Source: Marinigracilibium pacificum (lineage in GTDB: Bacteria > Bacteroidota > Bacteroidia > Cytophagales > Cyclobacteriaceae). Taken from it: a stretch of DNA of 64,000 nucleotides. The DNA is taken from contig NZ_JABBNU010000004.1 of NCBI RefSeq assembly GCF_012926615.1, positions 372,001 to 436,000 on the forward strand. The letters run 5' to 3'. This document shows positions 9,701 through 17,489 of the stretch, piece after piece (the first letter of the stretch is position 1; each line of letters begins with the position of its first letter). Both the position numbers and the translations under genes were made by a program. The notes beneath the pieces are model-generated. The model saw only the letters and a program-made list of their open reading frames with translations. It had not been told where the DNA came from and did no database searches.

Positions 9701-9806
9701 AAAGAGGCCCGTCATCATCTGTAAAAAACAGTGTTTGCTGAGCGTTGACATAAAAATTTAGCAAGAAAAAAATCAGAAGTCCTGAAAAGACTTTAACTCT
9801 ATGCAT
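6756..9806 (-). CDS. Large periplasmic TPR-repeat protein
   Basis: A 1016-residue exported protein with signal peptide MHRVKVFSGLLIFFLLNFYV and likely cleavage after VNA. The remainder is almost entirely tetratricopeptide-like helical repeats with the spaced pattern A.Y.....Y..A...F. YbgF/CpoB-type repeats are frequent (PNSVYREDAAFQIGTILF, YPGHPLANQAFVELGDFYY). Such proteins act as periplasmic scaffolds; CpoB links Tol-TonB energy to outer-membrane constriction. Its place at the head of the barrel, SPOR and ExbBD-TonB-like genes fits that role, by inference. The ATG at 9806 is supported by the signal peptide. Divergent from the hybrid kinase gene across 211 bp. Confidence 0.85.
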   Translation of the reverse strand: MHRVKVFSGLLIFFLLNFYVNAQQTLFFTDDDGPLLQAISLYNSGKYNAGRSMLENYLETSPEDNNLMEARYYLAMCAIKLYHDDGEYLLRQFTNRYPGHPLANQAFVELGDFYYRSGKYGKAVTYYKRVNANKLSRATAVETRFRMAYSYFNEQKFNDALVHFDYLKNSSNPYTHAAHYYSGYIYYRNKDYDKAVTEFKQAESGASYKEIVPSLIALSYYETQQYEELIQYGEQVNLSGRKIRNSSDFYLSLAEAYFFSNQKEKALVYYDKFISTNKGKVDERIALRIGIANYEAGNFETAVNRLRPLALTEGEIGQRASFFLGLCYLESGNKNYAPAPLKKAYEMNNDAEISKEALLLYAKLNLELGNFDDAITGLEAFKEQYPNEATKNNVNDWLSQAYLYNNNYQAAYNHLSNTNLNSPQLREVFQRVTYNLAVESFNRKEVDKALGFANESIRVGADRMLTSKASYLKGEIMVLKENYPEAVNAYSTVFRNEDESSELFLDSRYGIGYAYFNDKKYDKAITHFKVYSSLNGETEAQKRKIADATLRLGDSYYVTKQYSNAISAYNSYLNKSTLNVDYAAFQLAASQWLEGKDNDAVQSLSKLVRSYPNSVYREDAAFQIGTILFEGGKYQESIDAFTRFLSGATKQDLIVQAHVKRALAATNLQDYDMAIKDYKMAVSKYPTYPSAYNALLGLQDLLARTDQSEQFDQYLKIYRETNPENKQLLTVRFESAKSLLYAGKYPEAIGAFDDIIKDYQGTTEAYEAQYLKAEALRYQGKPTEAILAYQKVIEQNKTNKVNRARQKIGDLQQENGNWESSIAAYSKLENDAVNNREKYDAVEGLMIAYYNTNQYDKTIEYADKALQIGSPKPSSVTMANVYKGKALLGKGETEAAVKVFDNLVANASDEYAAEAMFRKAEVLYKSKNYKASNEILYEFINKFGAYDYWLGRSFILISDNFIGLDELIQAEATLNSVIENAENEENVEMANAKLAELKGLGKQIVEENYIDTDSIK

Positions 9807-10017
9807 ATGATGCTTTTGTTTTTGATTAAATAACAGTTAAAATTCTGAATTATTTTATTGAGATGAAACAAAAAGAATAAAGAATATTTTATTCCCGTCA
9901 AAAATCCTATTTAATATTTCAATATGTAAGATTGAAAGTCATTGAGCAATATTCAGCATTTAAACTATCAATTATTATATTTATTATTGTGAAGTTGAGA
10001 AATTAAATAAGAAGACC

Positions 10018-12402
10018 TTGTTAGACCGGTTAAAGCATATTTTTAAATCTAAAAATTCAAACTCAGAGCCAATATTTGGTGATGAGCAGATTAGCAGATT
10101 TGTAAGTTATCTGGTTTATAATGTTGAAAATATAGAGTCTAACCCATTACTTAAAGAAAAGGTAAGGGAGATTAACAAGCTAGAACCAAAGGACAAAAAG
10201 AATTTCTTAGCCGGATTATATTTACTTTTTGAAAGGAATATCTTTTCAGATCCTAAATTTGCAACTGAAACTGATAAGAAGAACTTCAGAGAAGATTTCA
10301 AAAGCAAATTCCCAACCATTAGTCAGACCCCTGAGATGTCATTAATATTTCAGGAAAGGATAATTCAGGAAAAGCTAATTTGTATATTATTCCTAAAGAA
10401 ATTAATCCAAAACAGTTTCCATTCATTTGATTCATCCGGAAAAGGTTATATAAAGAATATAAATGATTATCTGGATGAATTAACCAGTAACATAAACTCA
10501 TTAAAAGCTGACAAATCCAAAAAGGTAATCGGAAAATTGAAGACATACACTAGTGAGATCTTCAACAGGTTACATAATAAAGTTGGAAAGAAATTAGCTA
10601 CAGAAATTTTTCAAGGTGTATATAATTTCATGGCAGACAATTATCGTTTGCTTAATTCATTTCATGAAGTAATTGTAATCATTCCTGAGGAAGTACTTAA
10701 TGAACAGCAAATAGGTATGCTTAGTAAAAAGCATATGCAAAACATGCTTGTTGATAAAGTAGGAAATCTAGAAGCTGTTAATACCCGGTTAAATGAGGAG
10801 ATCCGTGACAGAAAGAAAGCTGAAGCCGCACTAAAAGATAGTGAGCAAAGGCTAGCACAAATCATTGGATCTGCAATGGATGCCGTGGTAATCTTTAACA
10901 GCTCCGGAATTATCATGGAATGGAATAAACAAGCTGAAATTCTACTTGGATATTCGAAAGAGGAGATTATAGGCAAGCAGGTTCATAAAACAATTCTACC
11001 TGATATTGAAATAACTAAAAATGAGAATGATGAACCGATGATCAAGATCGGAGATCAATTTCCAATAAACACAAATAACCTTCGTATTGAGCTTAAATCA
11101 GTAACAAAATCAAATACGGAAATTGAAACAGAATTATCAATCTCACCAATAAGCTATCATGACGAAAAGATATTTAGTGCTTTCGTAAGAGATATTACTC
11201 AAAGAAAAAAATACGAAAGGGAAATTCTGGATGCAAAAGACAAGGCAGAACAAGCATCTATTTCCAAAGCTCAATTTCTTTCTACGATGAGTCATGAAAT
11301 CAGGACTCCGCTTAACGCAGTAATAGGAATTTCAAATTTGCTTTTGAAATCCAACCCTAGCAAAGAGCAGATTGAAGACCTGAAAATATTAAAATTCAGT
11401 GGTGAAAATCTTCTGTCTATTATCAATGACATTCTGGATTTTAATAAGATTGATGCAGGAAAAATTGAATTAGAAAAAGCTCCATTTAATATAAAAACAG
11501 TCATTAACGGGGTTAAAAGCTCGTTATCAACTAAAGCTTATCAAAAGAACCTTCCATTAGTTCTTTATGTTGATGATAACCTGCCTGATGTAGTTGTTGG
11601 GGATAGCACCCGATTAACACAAATCCTGACTAACCTAATTAATAACGCCATTAAGTTCACTCATAAGGGCTCTGTAACCATTGCAGTTTCAGTAATTTCA
11701 AATGAGGAAGACGAAATTGAAATAAGGTTTTCGATACGTGATACAGGTATTGGTATTTCTACTGAAGAGCAAAACAAGATATTTGACAGTTTTAGTCAGG
11801 CATCAAGCAGTACAACAAGAAAATATGGCGGTACTGGCTTAGGACTTTCTATATGCAAAAAGCTTCTAGAACTTCAGGATAGCAACCTTATGTTAGAAAG
11901 CGAAATAGGAAAAGGCTCTGAATTCTTTTTCACATTGAAGTTTGGCAAATCAGATATCCAGATTGCTCCTGAAGAATTAAACATTAATGATGACAAAAAG
12001 GATCTTGCCAAAGCGAAAATACTGGTTGCCGAAGATAATAAAGTAAATCTATTAATTGCAGTAAAATACCTGAACCGCTGGAATGCTATAGTCGACACAG
12101 CTGAAAATGGTATTGAGGTAATTGAGAAGTGCAAGAAAAATGATTATGATCTTGTTTTAATGGATCTACAGATGCCTGATATGGATGGTATAGAAGCCAC
12201 AAAGCAAATTCGATCATTGAACAACAAGAAATTCCAAAGCTTACCAATCATTGCCTTAACAGCATCTGCGATGATGGAGGTAAAAAGACAAGTATTAGAA
12301 GCCGGAATGAATGACTTTGCAGCAAAGCCTCTTAATCCGGAATTACTTTACGAAAAGATTTATAATCATATCTTTGAAAACAAGGAAACTATGTCGATAT
12401 GA
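10018..12402 (+). CDS. Cytoplasmic PAS hybrid sensor histidine kinase/response regulator
   Basis: A 794-residue protein with no transmembrane segment. Its order is an unrecognised helical N-terminal region (about 1-240), a short coiled coil, a PAS domain (about 270-395), HisKA with MSHEIRTPLN (His near 426), HATPase (about 515-645, with DTGIGIS and GGTGLGLSI) and a C-terminal receiver (about 670-790; LMDLQMPDMDG phospho-acceptor Asp, later AKPLNP Lys). The start is TTG at 10018. There is no in-frame ATG between it and the upstream stop at 9961, and the next ATG would remove over 100 residues. No output regulator is adjacent. The stop abuts the convergent holA stop. Confidence 0.9.
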   Translation: MLDRLKHIFKSKNSNSEPIFGDEQISRFVSYLVYNVENIESNPLLKEKVREINKLEPKDKKNFLAGLYLLFERNIFSDPKFATETDKKNFREDFKSKFPTISQTPEMSLIFQERIIQEKLICILFLKKLIQNSFHSFDSSGKGYIKNINDYLDELTSNINSLKADKSKKVIGKLKTYTSEIFNRLHNKVGKKLATEIFQGVYNFMADNYRLLNSFHEVIVIIPEEVLNEQQIGMLSKKHMQNMLVDKVGNLEAVNTRLNEEIRDRKKAEAALKDSEQRLAQIIGSAMDAVVIFNSSGIIMEWNKQAEILLGYSKEEIIGKQVHKTILPDIEITKNENDEPMIKIGDQFPINTNNLRIELKSVTKSNTEIETELSISPISYHDEKIFSAFVRDITQRKKYEREILDAKDKAEQASISKAQFLSTMSHEIRTPLNAVIGISNLLLKSNPSKEQIEDLKILKFSGENLLSIINDILDFNKIDAGKIELEKAPFNIKTVINGVKSSLSTKAYQKNLPLVLYVDDNLPDVVVGDSTRLTQILTNLINNAIKFTHKGSVTIAVSVISNEEDEIEIRFSIRDTGIGISTEEQNKIFDSFSQASSSTTRKYGGTGLGLSICKKLLELQDSNLMLESEIGKGSEFFFTLKFGKSDIQIAPEELNINDDKKDLAKAKILVAEDNKVNLLIAVKYLNRWNAIVDTAENGIEVIEKCKKNDYDLVLMDLQMPDMDGIEATKQIRSLNNKKFQSLPIIALTASAMMEVKRQVLEAGMNDFAAKPLNPELLYEKIYNHIFENKETMSI

Positions 12403-13425
12403 TTAATGCATTAATTTGTAAATAAGCTCTTTCCACAATTCTTTTTCTTCAATACTTGCGCCCACACCTTTAGAAGCTAGGTCAGCATTAAACAAATGAC
12501 CTAAATTTTCTATCACCTTCTGAGGCGGGTAATTTCTTGCCGCCGAAAGATATTCTTTTTGAACGTAAGGATTAAATATCTTAATTATACCTCCTACCGC
12601 TTTTTCTGAATAAGCCTGCTTATGGTGTATTTGCAACAGCTTTGAATAGTAACCAGTTAGTACAGCTAATGCAGGAATAATCGGGTGACTCTTGGTATTT
12701 GCTGCAAAATACTGAACAATGCGGTTGGCTTTAACGACATTCCTCGTAGAAAGAGCCTTTTGAAGCTCAAAAATGTTAAAATCTTTACTTATTCCGACAT
12801 TCTTTTGAATGTGATCTTCATCGATTGTGTCACCTTCTTTCAAGTTTATGAGAATTTTATTTATCTCATTACTTAATCTACTAAGGTCGTTACCAATAAA
12901 ATCCGACAACATAATAGTTGCCTTCTGATTTATTTTATATCCCTGTCCCGAAACATATTTTTCTATCCAGTCAGGCACCTGGTTATCGTATAATTTCTTT
13001 ACGGAAACTAATGTTGCATATTTATCAAGACTTTTAGCCAGAGACTTTCGGCCATCGAGTGTTTTATGTTTATGAGCAAACACAAGTATAGTACTAGGTT
13101 GTGGGTTCTTAATATAGTTTTCCATCAACTTAATACCTTGTTCCTTCTGTAGATCAGGTACATCTTGAGCTTCCTTGATAATTACTACCTGACGGTCAGA
13201 CATCATCGGAAATCGTCCGGCATTTGTAATAATAGTATTAACATCAACATCCTTTCCGTAAAACACCATTTGATTAAAACCACGTTGAGATTCTTCGAGT
13301 GCATTTTTCTCGATATACTCAGTGATCATATCAATGTAAAAAGGTTCATCACCTTGTAAAAAATATACCGGGTGATAAGTTCCCTTATTTAGTTCTTCGA
13401 TTATTTTTTCGGGTGCTACGGCCAT
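12403..13425 (-). CDS. holA: DNA polymerase III delta subunit HolA
   Basis: A 340-residue clamp-loader subunit that opens the beta sliding clamp. The N-terminus (HPVYFLQGDEPFYIDMI), the MSDRQVVIIKEAQ segment, the later SDFIGNDLSRLSNEINKI and the FELQKALSTRN region all match the delta family, which is AAA+-like without a functional P-loop. The length is normal. The ATG at 13425 overlaps the 3' end of the SanA/YdcF-like gene by 41 bp in another frame on the same strand, so the two are probably cotranscribed. Confidence 0.92.
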   Translation of the reverse strand: MAVAPEKIIEELNKGTYHPVYFLQGDEPFYIDMITEYIEKNALEESQRGFNQMVFYGKDVDVNTIITNAGRFPMMSDRQVVIIKEAQDVPDLQKEQGIKLMENYIKNPQPSTILVFAHKHKTLDGRKSLAKSLDKYATLVSVKKLYDNQVPDWIEKYVSGQGYKINQKATIMLSDFIGNDLSRLSNEINKILINLKEGDTIDEDHIQKNVGISKDFNIFELQKALSTRNVVKANRIVQYFAANTKSHPIIPALAVLTGYYSKLLQIHHKQAYSEKAVGGIIKIFNPYVQKEYLSAARNYPPQKVIENLGHLFNADLASKGVGASIEEKELWKELIYKLMH

Positions 13426-14608
13426 GTGTTTTCTTTAATCGATTAGTATAACTGTATCCTATAACAAAAGATGTCGCCAAAATTGACAATAAATTGATAA
13501 AAAGTACAATAACAAAGAGGTTATAATCTTTTTTATTCTTTGACATATTCAGGTCAGGCCCTGAAAAAGTACTGCTATACAATGGTTTAGTATTAAAAAT
13601 ATACAGATCAAGATGAACTTTAAACCTTGCAATCAATTCCCTGACAAACATTTTAACTGTCATCCCTCCTTTTGCTACCGCTCCTACCACTTCATAATCA
13701 TGGTATTCAGCTATTGGAATTGCCCTACGCAAATGAAATTGCTGTGACACAATTATAACTTCGGAAACACGGTGGTCTTTTAAGCGAATTACCGAACCAA
13801 GTGTATTCCTACCAGCATAATCAAGGTGTATTAAAGATGAAGGCACACTCCTTTTAACCAATGACTCCTGCATTAAAGCCGGTTCATTGTAACTTGATGA
13901 GCTATTATCTCCTGATAAAACAAAAAAACTGGCTTTCCCTTTATGATAAAGATCTGCTGCCATATCCATACGGTTTTCATAATAGGCATTTAACGACTTT
14001 CCATCACTAAGGTATTTATTTGTACCCAAAACAAGTACTGGGGCCCTACCAGGAATATCCTGAGCAGAATCAGTAAGATTTCCCATTGACTGAAATACAA
14101 TCAAAATATTACTGATAAGAATACAGGAGATTAAAAATGTTACTGGAAACCCAAATACTTTTAACCAATAAAAAATAGGTGACTGATATGATAATCCTTT
14201 TTCACCATCATTAGATGATTTCTTACGAGAAGATTTTTTTCTTTTACTTTTATTCTTCCGGAAGAATTTAGATATGTAAGAAACAATTGGAACTTCTATG
14301 AAAAATATCCAAAACAGATTATGAACCATAAAAAGTATTTGTCCATACAAGAAATTCTTGACGCGATATTCACTAAGGTCTAATTCAATGCTTTGAAAAA
14401 CTGATGATAGCCCAAGACTATCAAATGAATCTTTGAAACTAATATAGCCTGTCAGAAAATGTAGTGAAGGGTATTTAAAATTTAAAAACTCAAATGCAGG
14501 AAGTATTTTCTGCTTTTCAAGCATAAACAGAGGAACACAGGTTTGAAAAAATGTAATTCCAATGGCAAAAATTAAAAAAATAAATATTCCCGTCAGTGCG
14601 CGTTGCAT
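13385..14608 (-). CDS. SanA/YdcF-like (DUF218) membrane protein with extended N-terminus
   Basis: A 407-residue protein. Its DUF218 core (about 188-325) includes VLVLGTNKYL, the HLDYAGRNT stretch and VSQQFHLRRAI, typical of SanA (vancomycin-exclusion) and YdcF proteins of the envelope. Unlike short SanA, it has an N-terminal helix (1-25), two further membrane segments (about 100-125 and 150-172) around a basic Lys/Ser/Arg-rich loop, and a C-terminal helix (about 365-390). The family's exact reaction is unknown; it is linked to outer-membrane barrier function in enterobacteria. The 3' end overlaps holA by 41 bp. Confidence 0.78.
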   Translation of the reverse strand: MQRALTGIFIFLIFAIGITFFQTCVPLFMLEKQKILPAFEFLNFKYPSLHFLTGYISFKDSFDSLGLSSVFQSIELDLSEYRVKNFLYGQILFMVHNLFWIFFIEVPIVSYISKFFRKNKSKRKKSSRKKSSNDGEKGLSYQSPIFYWLKVFGFPVTFLISCILISNILIVFQSMGNLTDSAQDIPGRAPVLVLGTNKYLSDGKSLNAYYENRMDMAADLYHKGKASFFVLSGDNSSSSYNEPALMQESLVKRSVPSSLIHLDYAGRNTLGSVIRLKDHRVSEVIIVSQQFHLRRAIPIAEYHDYEVVGAVAKGGMTVKMFVRELIARFKVHLDLYIFNTKPLYSSTFSGPDLNMSKNKKDYNLFVIVLFINLLSILATSFVIGYSYTNRLKKTHGRSTRKNNRRTK

Positions 14609-14691
14609 GAATATTTCCTTAGCTGTTAAGCTAGCAAATAAATAATTTTTAAGGTAAGATAAAAGGGTTATTGCGGGTCATGTAAGGTTAA

Positions 14692-14720
14692 AATAAAAAG
14701 AGCCCCGGGTAAGGGCTCCT
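14692..14720 (-). terminator. Rho-independent terminator after the acyl-CoA dehydrogenase gene
   Basis: On the minus strand a 6-bp GC-rich stem (GAGCCC at 14713-14718 against GGGCTC at 14700-14705) with a 7-nt loop is followed by TTTTTATTTT. It lies 43 bp after the stop of the acyl-CoA dehydrogenase gene, so that gene is probably monocistronic. Confidence 0.85.
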
Positions 14721-14762
14721 AAGGGCAATCGGAATTAACGATTAATAAATACGAACAGGTTA

Positions 14763-15920
14763 TTAATCGAGAATTTTTCTTGAAATAATTTCTTTCATAA
14801 TTTCATTTGTACCTGCATAGATACGCTGAACTCTGGCATCAGCCCAAGCTCTCGCTACAGGGTATTCCCACATATAACCATAACCTCCATGTAATTGAAC
14901 GCATTCATCTGCTATTTCACACTGAAGATCAGTCAATTTGTATTTGGCCATTGATGCAGTTGCAGTATCTAACTTACCTTCATTATGAAGCATTAAACAC
15001 TTATCTGCAAATGCACGTCCCATTGTTAATGAACTAGCCATCTCGGCAAGCTTGAATTTTACCGTTTGAAGCTTAGTTAATGATCCACCAAATGCTTCTC
15101 TTTGTTTTGTGTATTCTACTGTTTGATGAAAGATAGCTTCCGCTGCTGCTATCGCGCTTAATGCAACAACTAAACGCTCTTGTGGTAATTCGGTCATCAG
15201 GTATACAAACCCTCTTCCCTCTTCACCTATTAAATTTTCTTTTGGTACTTTTAAGTCTTCAAAAAACAATTCGCATGTATCTTGAGCATGGAGTCCTACT
15301 TTTTGAAATGGAACGCCTTTTTTGAATCCTTCCATGCCTTCTTCTACAAGAAGCAAGCTAATTCCTTTGGCTCCCATTTCAGGATTAGTCTTAGCCGCAA
15401 TCACCACATAATCAGCCAAATAACCATTAGTAATAAAAGTTTTACTTCCATTTACTAGATAATGATCACCTTTATCTACAGCAGTGGTACGCATTGCTTT
15501 AAGGTCACTTCCAGCACCAGGTTCAGTCATTGCTATCGCGTTAACCTTTTCACCAGTTAACATTTCAGGCAGAACTCTCTTTTTAAGTTCTTCAGAACCA
15601 TTATGTAAAACATACGGAAGTACAATATCAGAATGAAGCGGATAACCGATAGCTGGCCCAGCACAACCTGATCGAGATAATTCTTCTATAAGTATGGCAT
15701 TGTACCTAAAGTCATCAATACCTAACCCTCCATATTCCTCAGGAACCTGAATTCCCAGGAAGCCATTTTCACCAAACTTTTTCCATGACTCACGGGATAC
15801 CATTTTATTTTTCTCCCATTCATCATTATAAGGTACAACTTCTCGATTAATAAAATCTTTTACCGAATCTCTGAACAAATCATGTTCTTCATTAAATATT
15901 TCTCTGGGTAGTAGTTCCAT
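14763..15920 (-). CDS. Long-chain-type acyl-CoA dehydrogenase
   Basis: A 385-residue FAD enzyme for the first step of fatty acid beta-oxidation (acyl-CoA to trans-2-enoyl-CoA). Family motifs include AMTEPGAGSDL, GSKTFITNG, YTKQREAFG, QLHGGYGYMWEY and YAGTNEIMKEII. The YEGT Glu that is catalytic in medium-chain enzymes is replaced by Ala. A Glu is present instead in the AAAEAIFHQT helix, as in long-chain (ACADL) and isovaleryl-CoA dehydrogenases. The whole C-terminal half resembles ACADL, so long-chain or branched substrates are inferred. It is flanked by its own promoter and terminator. Confidence 0.92.
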   Translation of the reverse strand: MELLPREIFNEEHDLFRDSVKDFINREVVPYNDEWEKNKMVSRESWKKFGENGFLGIQVPEEYGGLGIDDFRYNAILIEELSRSGCAGPAIGYPLHSDIVLPYVLHNGSEELKKRVLPEMLTGEKVNAIAMTEPGAGSDLKAMRTTAVDKGDHYLVNGSKTFITNGYLADYVVIAAKTNPEMGAKGISLLLVEEGMEGFKKGVPFQKVGLHAQDTCELFFEDLKVPKENLIGEEGRGFVYLMTELPQERLVVALSAIAAAEAIFHQTVEYTKQREAFGGSLTKLQTVKFKLAEMASSLTMGRAFADKCLMLHNEGKLDTATASMAKYKLTDLQCEIADECVQLHGGYGYMWEYPVARAWADARVQRIYAGTNEIMKEIISRKILD

Positions 15921-15947
15921 AACCTAACAAGTGTTAGTAATTTTTAG

Positions 15948-15977
15948 CAAATATAACCCATAACAGGATATTTTCAA
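15948..15977 (-). promoter_or_regulatory. Bacteroidota-type promoter of the acyl-CoA dehydrogenase gene
   Basis: On the minus strand, TTG (15975-15977) is followed by exactly 19 nt and then TATATTTG (15948-15955). This matches the known -33/-7 consensus of Bacteroidota primary sigma promoters (TTG-N19-TAnnTTTG). Transcription would start near 15941, leaving a leader of about 20 nt before the ATG at 15920. No experimental support. Confidence 0.72.
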
Positions 15978-15981
15978 GAAT

Positions 15982-17349
15982 CTAGAGTGGAAGAAACCGA
16001 TACCGGTCTGAATTATGATTGAAGAATTGATTGAGAATACGCTGAACATCGGCATCGTGAATTCCCTGATTAATTAAGTTTTGCCAATTTTCTAAAGCCT
16101 GATTTTCGTTTGAAGCAAAACCAAAACCTTTATAAGTATTATCCTTAATAACAACAAATCCGGTTTCTCCAACACTTCTTCCCTCTCCAAGGATCAAAAT
16201 ATCAGCTTTATTAGTAATAACTGAATTATGCCAGTCCAAAACCCTTTTGTTATACTCTTCAGGTGTTTCATGATCACAACACGCTCCTTTACATTCTTCA
16301 TCTTTAACCCATGCACATGGCCCGGAAGTTTTAGCTAAACCTAATAACTTGGGACATAATTGATATTCCCTGGCTATTTCAAACAAGTAATTCCTAGATT
16401 CCATCATGGAATTAAAGGTCATTATCAGGTTTGGTTTACGTCCCTGAGCAACACCATGCCTGATAAAGCCTTTTCCATCGAAATATGAAATCAGACTAAA
16501 TACTTTTGAATTAAATTTTTGCGCCTTATTAAATGGTGGCCAATATTTTTTAATTAGTTCATTTTCATGAAGCAGTGCTATTAACTCATTTCCACAAACT
16601 ACGTGTTCAATATTGTGAATTTCATTAATGAATGAAACCTCAGGTTTTCCAGAGCCGGTTGTAAAATGAGATTTAACCCTTTTTCTAATATTAATTGCTT
16701 TACCAACATATAACACCCTGCCCTTTCCATCGATAAAAATATAAACACCAGGTAATTCCGGTAGATTTATAAATACAGATTCTTCAAGATTGGGAGGAAT
16801 ATATCTATGAATGCTTCCATGGTTGATCAGCTTATCCATGATCCCTTCTGAATCCTTAGACACCATTAAATGAAAAATTTCAACTGTAACCATAGCATCT
16901 CCAAACGCTCTGTGCCTGGCTTCGTTATTAAAACCCAGATTATCCGCAAGCTTACCTAAACCATATGATGGAAGGCCAGGGAAAATCTTCCTCGCATACC
17001 TAACTGTACACAATTTCTTCGAATCCCATTCATATCCACTGGACTTAAGCTCATTTTTGACAAAATGATAATCGAAATTCACATTGTGAGCAACAAAAAT
17101 TGAATCCTTAAGCATTGAAATAACCTCATCTGCTATATCTGCAAAAACAGGAGCTCCTTCAACAGTATAGTTGTCAATACCGGTAATAGAAGTAATGTAT
17201 GGCGGTATGGAAACCTTAGGATCAACAAGAGAATGAAATTCATCTATCACCTTTTCTCCATCACTTAGGTAAATAGCAATCTCAGTAATCTTGTCTTCAA
17301 AAGATGATCCTCCTGTTGTTTCAATATCTACTATAGCGAAAGTATTCAT
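15982..17349 (-). CDS. DEDDh exonuclease fused to a GIY-YIG nuclease domain
   Basis: A 455-residue protein. Residues 1-165 are a DnaQ-like 3'-5' exonuclease with Exo I IVDIETTG, Exo II HNVNFDYHF and the Exo III HRAFGDAMVT His/Asp pair. Residues about 197-275 form a GIY-YIG domain of the UvrC/Cho kind (GVYIF then VLYVGKAINIRKR). The C-terminal third carries a Cys-rich segment (CAWVKDEECKGACC, near 345-358) that could bind metal. The exo/GIY-YIG combination suggests DNA repair or end processing rather than replicative proofreading. The function is inferred. Confidence 0.85.
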   Translation of the reverse strand: MNTFAIVDIETTGGSSFEDKITEIAIYLSDGEKVIDEFHSLVDPKVSIPPYITSITGIDNYTVEGAPVFADIADEVISMLKDSIFVAHNVNFDYHFVKNELKSSGYEWDSKKLCTVRYARKIFPGLPSYGLGKLADNLGFNNEARHRAFGDAMVTVEIFHLMVSKDSEGIMDKLINHGSIHRYIPPNLEESVFINLPELPGVYIFIDGKGRVLYVGKAINIRKRVKSHFTTGSGKPEVSFINEIHNIEHVVCGNELIALLHENELIKKYWPPFNKAQKFNSKVFSLISYFDGKGFIRHGVAQGRKPNLIMTFNSMMESRNYLFEIAREYQLCPKLLGLAKTSGPCAWVKDEECKGACCDHETPEEYNKRVLDWHNSVITNKADILILGEGRSVGETGFVVIKDNTYKGFGFASNENQALENWQNLINQGIHDADVQRILNQFFNHNSDRYRFLPL

Positions 17350-17489
17350 TTGGATTTTTCAAGTACACGCATTTGCAATTTACTCATGAAAGATGACAGT
17401 TCACGTCACAATAATGACAACTCACGGAAATGTGCTAATCAAAATTCATTTCAGCAAGTTATCTGATCAAACAAAAATTCGACAATACT

